Assembly: GCA_963765625.1 (NCBI GenBank)
Contig: CAVXXD010000012.1
Span: 248,001 to 312,000 of the forward strand
Source: CAVXXD01 sp963765625
GTDB lineage: Bacteria > Actinomycetota > Geothermincolia > Geothermincolales > Geothermincolaceae
Reading direction: 5' to 3'
DNA: 64,000 nucleotides
Positions 62,950 through 64,000 of the stretch are shown here, piece after piece (position 1 is the first letter of the stretch; the number at the start of each line of letters is the position of its first letter). Both the position numbers and the translations under genes were made by a program. The notes beneath the pieces are model-generated. The model had not been told where the DNA came from. It made no database searches and worked only from the letters and a program-made list of their open reading frames with translations.

Positions 62950-64000
62950 ATGAGGTCGACGGGAAGTACGATGCTGGAGACGAAGAAGGTGGATGGCGTG
63001 AGGAACGAATCTGACAAGATAAAAGTGGGGATACCTCGAGCCCTCACTTTCTACCGGCACTACCCCTTCTGGAAGGCCTACCTGGAGGGTTGTGGCTGCG
63101 AAGTGGTACCCTCCCCGCCCACCGACCTGAAGATACTGCGCCAGGGTACCGAGATCTGCGTCGACGACATCTGCATCGCGGTCAAGGCCCTCTTCGGGCA
63201 CGTCGCCCACCTGGTTGACAAGGTGGACACGGTCATGGTGCCCCGCCTGGTCAGTGTCGAGAAGAGAAAACACGACACCTTCACTTGCCCCAAGCTCATC
63301 GCTGCGCCGGACATGGTGCGCCATTCTTTTAAAAAACTGCCTCCCTTGCTGGAATATACCGTGGACCTGCAGAAAGCTCCCTTGTGGTGGGGATGCGTCA
63401 AGCTGGGGCGCAGCTTGAAGACTCCCCCCGGCCGCATGCGCCAGGCCTACCGGCAGGCGGTAACCGAGCAGCAGAAGTACGAGAAGCTGCTCTACGCCGG
63501 TTTTTTCCCTGAAGACGCTCTGACCCGCCTGGAAGGCAACGGTAAAAGCAACGGCAACGGCAGCCTGCCCGCTTACCTCACCGACGGGGAAGTGACCGTG
63601 GCGGTGGTGGCCCACCATTACCTGCTGGGCGACCCGCTGCTCAACAACCGCATCGTCCACTGGCTCAACGTTTCTGGCGCCCGGGTGATCGGCTCGAGCA
63701 TTCTGACCGACGCCGAGATCGAGGCCGAAGCCACCCGCTTCCCGCCCCTGTCCTGGACCTACGAGAAGGAACTGCTCTGCGCCGCCTCCATCTTTCTGGA
63801 TAGAAAAGACGTGGACGGCGTGGTCTACATGACCAGTTTCGGGTGCGGCCCTGACTCGGTGATCATGGAGATGGTCCGGCGCGAGGTGCACCCAGCCCGC
63901 TCCTGCCCGATGATGGAGATAGTGCTGGACGAGCACTCGGCCGAGGCGGGCATGCGCACGCGGGCGGAGGCTTTCGTGGACGGGCTGCGCCATCAGCGCC
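62950..64000 (+). CDS. DUF2229 CoA-protein activase-related protein, 3' end outside window
   Basis: The visible 350 residues begin KVGIPRALTFYRHYPFWKAY, then CEVVPSPPTDLKILRQGTEI and CVDDICIAVKALFGHVAHL, the DUF2229 pattern found with 2-hydroxyacyl-CoA dehydratase activases. FTCPKLIAAPDMVRHSF and SFGCGPDS also fit. These proteins are thought to carry a 4Fe-4S cluster and take part in ATP-driven electron transfer or corrinoid-type activation. ATG at 62950; 62971 is an alternative. Continues past the window edge. Confidence 0.88.
   Translation, partial: MRSTGSTMLETKKVDGVRNESDKIKVGIPRALTFYRHYPFWKAYLEGCGCEVVPSPPTDLKILRQGTEICVDDICIAVKALFGHVAHLVDKVDTVMVPRLVSVEKRKHDTFTCPKLIAAPDMVRHSFKKLPPLLEYTVDLQKAPLWWGCVKLGRSLKTPPGRMRQAYRQAVTEQQKYEKLLYAGFFPEDALTRLEGNGKSNGNGSLPAYLTDGEVTVAVVAHHYLLGDPLLNNRIVHWLNVSGARVIGSSILTDAEIEAEATRFPPLSWTYEKELLCAASIFLDRKDVDGVVYMTSFGCGPDSVIMEMVRREVHPARSCPMMEIVLDEHSAEAGMRTRAEAFVDGLRHQR

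Overview
The window is high-GC, densely coded bacterial DNA with short intergenic gaps and many GTG/TTG starts. The gene content suggests an uncultured anaerobic Gram-positive-type lineage, most likely an anaerobic member of the Actinomycetota. Evidence includes a disA-carD-PIN/TRAM-ispD-ispF block, an L,D-transpeptidase, lipoprotein signal peptides, a tungsten-type aldehyde:ferredoxin oxidoreductase, MeaB, a DUF2229 CoA-protein activase and several thiolase/CoA-ligase genes. No rRNA, tRNA, CRISPR array, prophage or classical insertion sequence was seen. The taxonomic placement is inference.

Layout. 0-9.8 kb: a partial thiolase, a secreted 27-residue-repeat protein, a radical SAM protein, a lipid kinase, meaB and ychF. 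9.9-15.0 kb: a large GAF/PAS sensor kinase, two response regulators (one with a GGDDF domain, one with LytTR) and a molbindin. 15-32.6 kb: a molybdenum/tungsten region. It holds four copies of the Moco/Tuco riboswitch aptamer, several exported proteins built from sulfite-oxidase-fold domains, three TupA-like lipoproteins, tupB, tupC, fdhD, mobA, a MobB-like NTPase and moeA. 32.6-38.8 kb: a degenerate AMP-binding protein, disA, carD, PIN/TRAM, ispD and ispF. 38.8-46.7 kb: a decayed DUF4180 gene, a two-thiolase/two-DUF35 operon, an HD protein, an NDP-forming CoA ligase half and a 5-formyl-THF cyclo-ligase. 46.8-64 kb: a response regulator, an M28 peptidase carrying the same surface repeats as the molybdenum-region proteins, an acyl esterase, Fe-S proteins, a zinc-ribbon/SecD-like protein, the AOR, a phytoene-desaturase-like oxidoreductase, twin dicluster ferredoxins, a YkuD protein, methyltransferases and a partial DUF2229 protein.

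How the genes work together. The 15-32 kb block reads as one regulon for capturing tungstate/molybdate (TupA paralogs, TupBC, molbindin), building the dinucleotide cofactor (MoeA, MobA, MobB-like) and maturing enzymes (FdhD). Cofactor-sensing riboswitches sit ahead of four transcription units. Two of the four control large exported proteins of unknown function that carry sulfite-oxidase-fold domains, nearly all without the cysteine that ligates molybdenum. This is my best candidate for an undescribed system. AOR at 53.6 kb is a plausible consumer of the cofactor.

Two other features stand out. Three long palindromic elements of one family each sit at the junction of a convergent gene pair and supply stop codons or C-terminal tails. 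Single-base indels are concentrated between about 22.4 and 29.7 kb, with several more between 3 and 20 kb, whereas the sequence from 31 kb onward is almost clean. Genes in the indel-rich stretch are annotated as single frameshifted genes; most of these indels are probably assembly errors.
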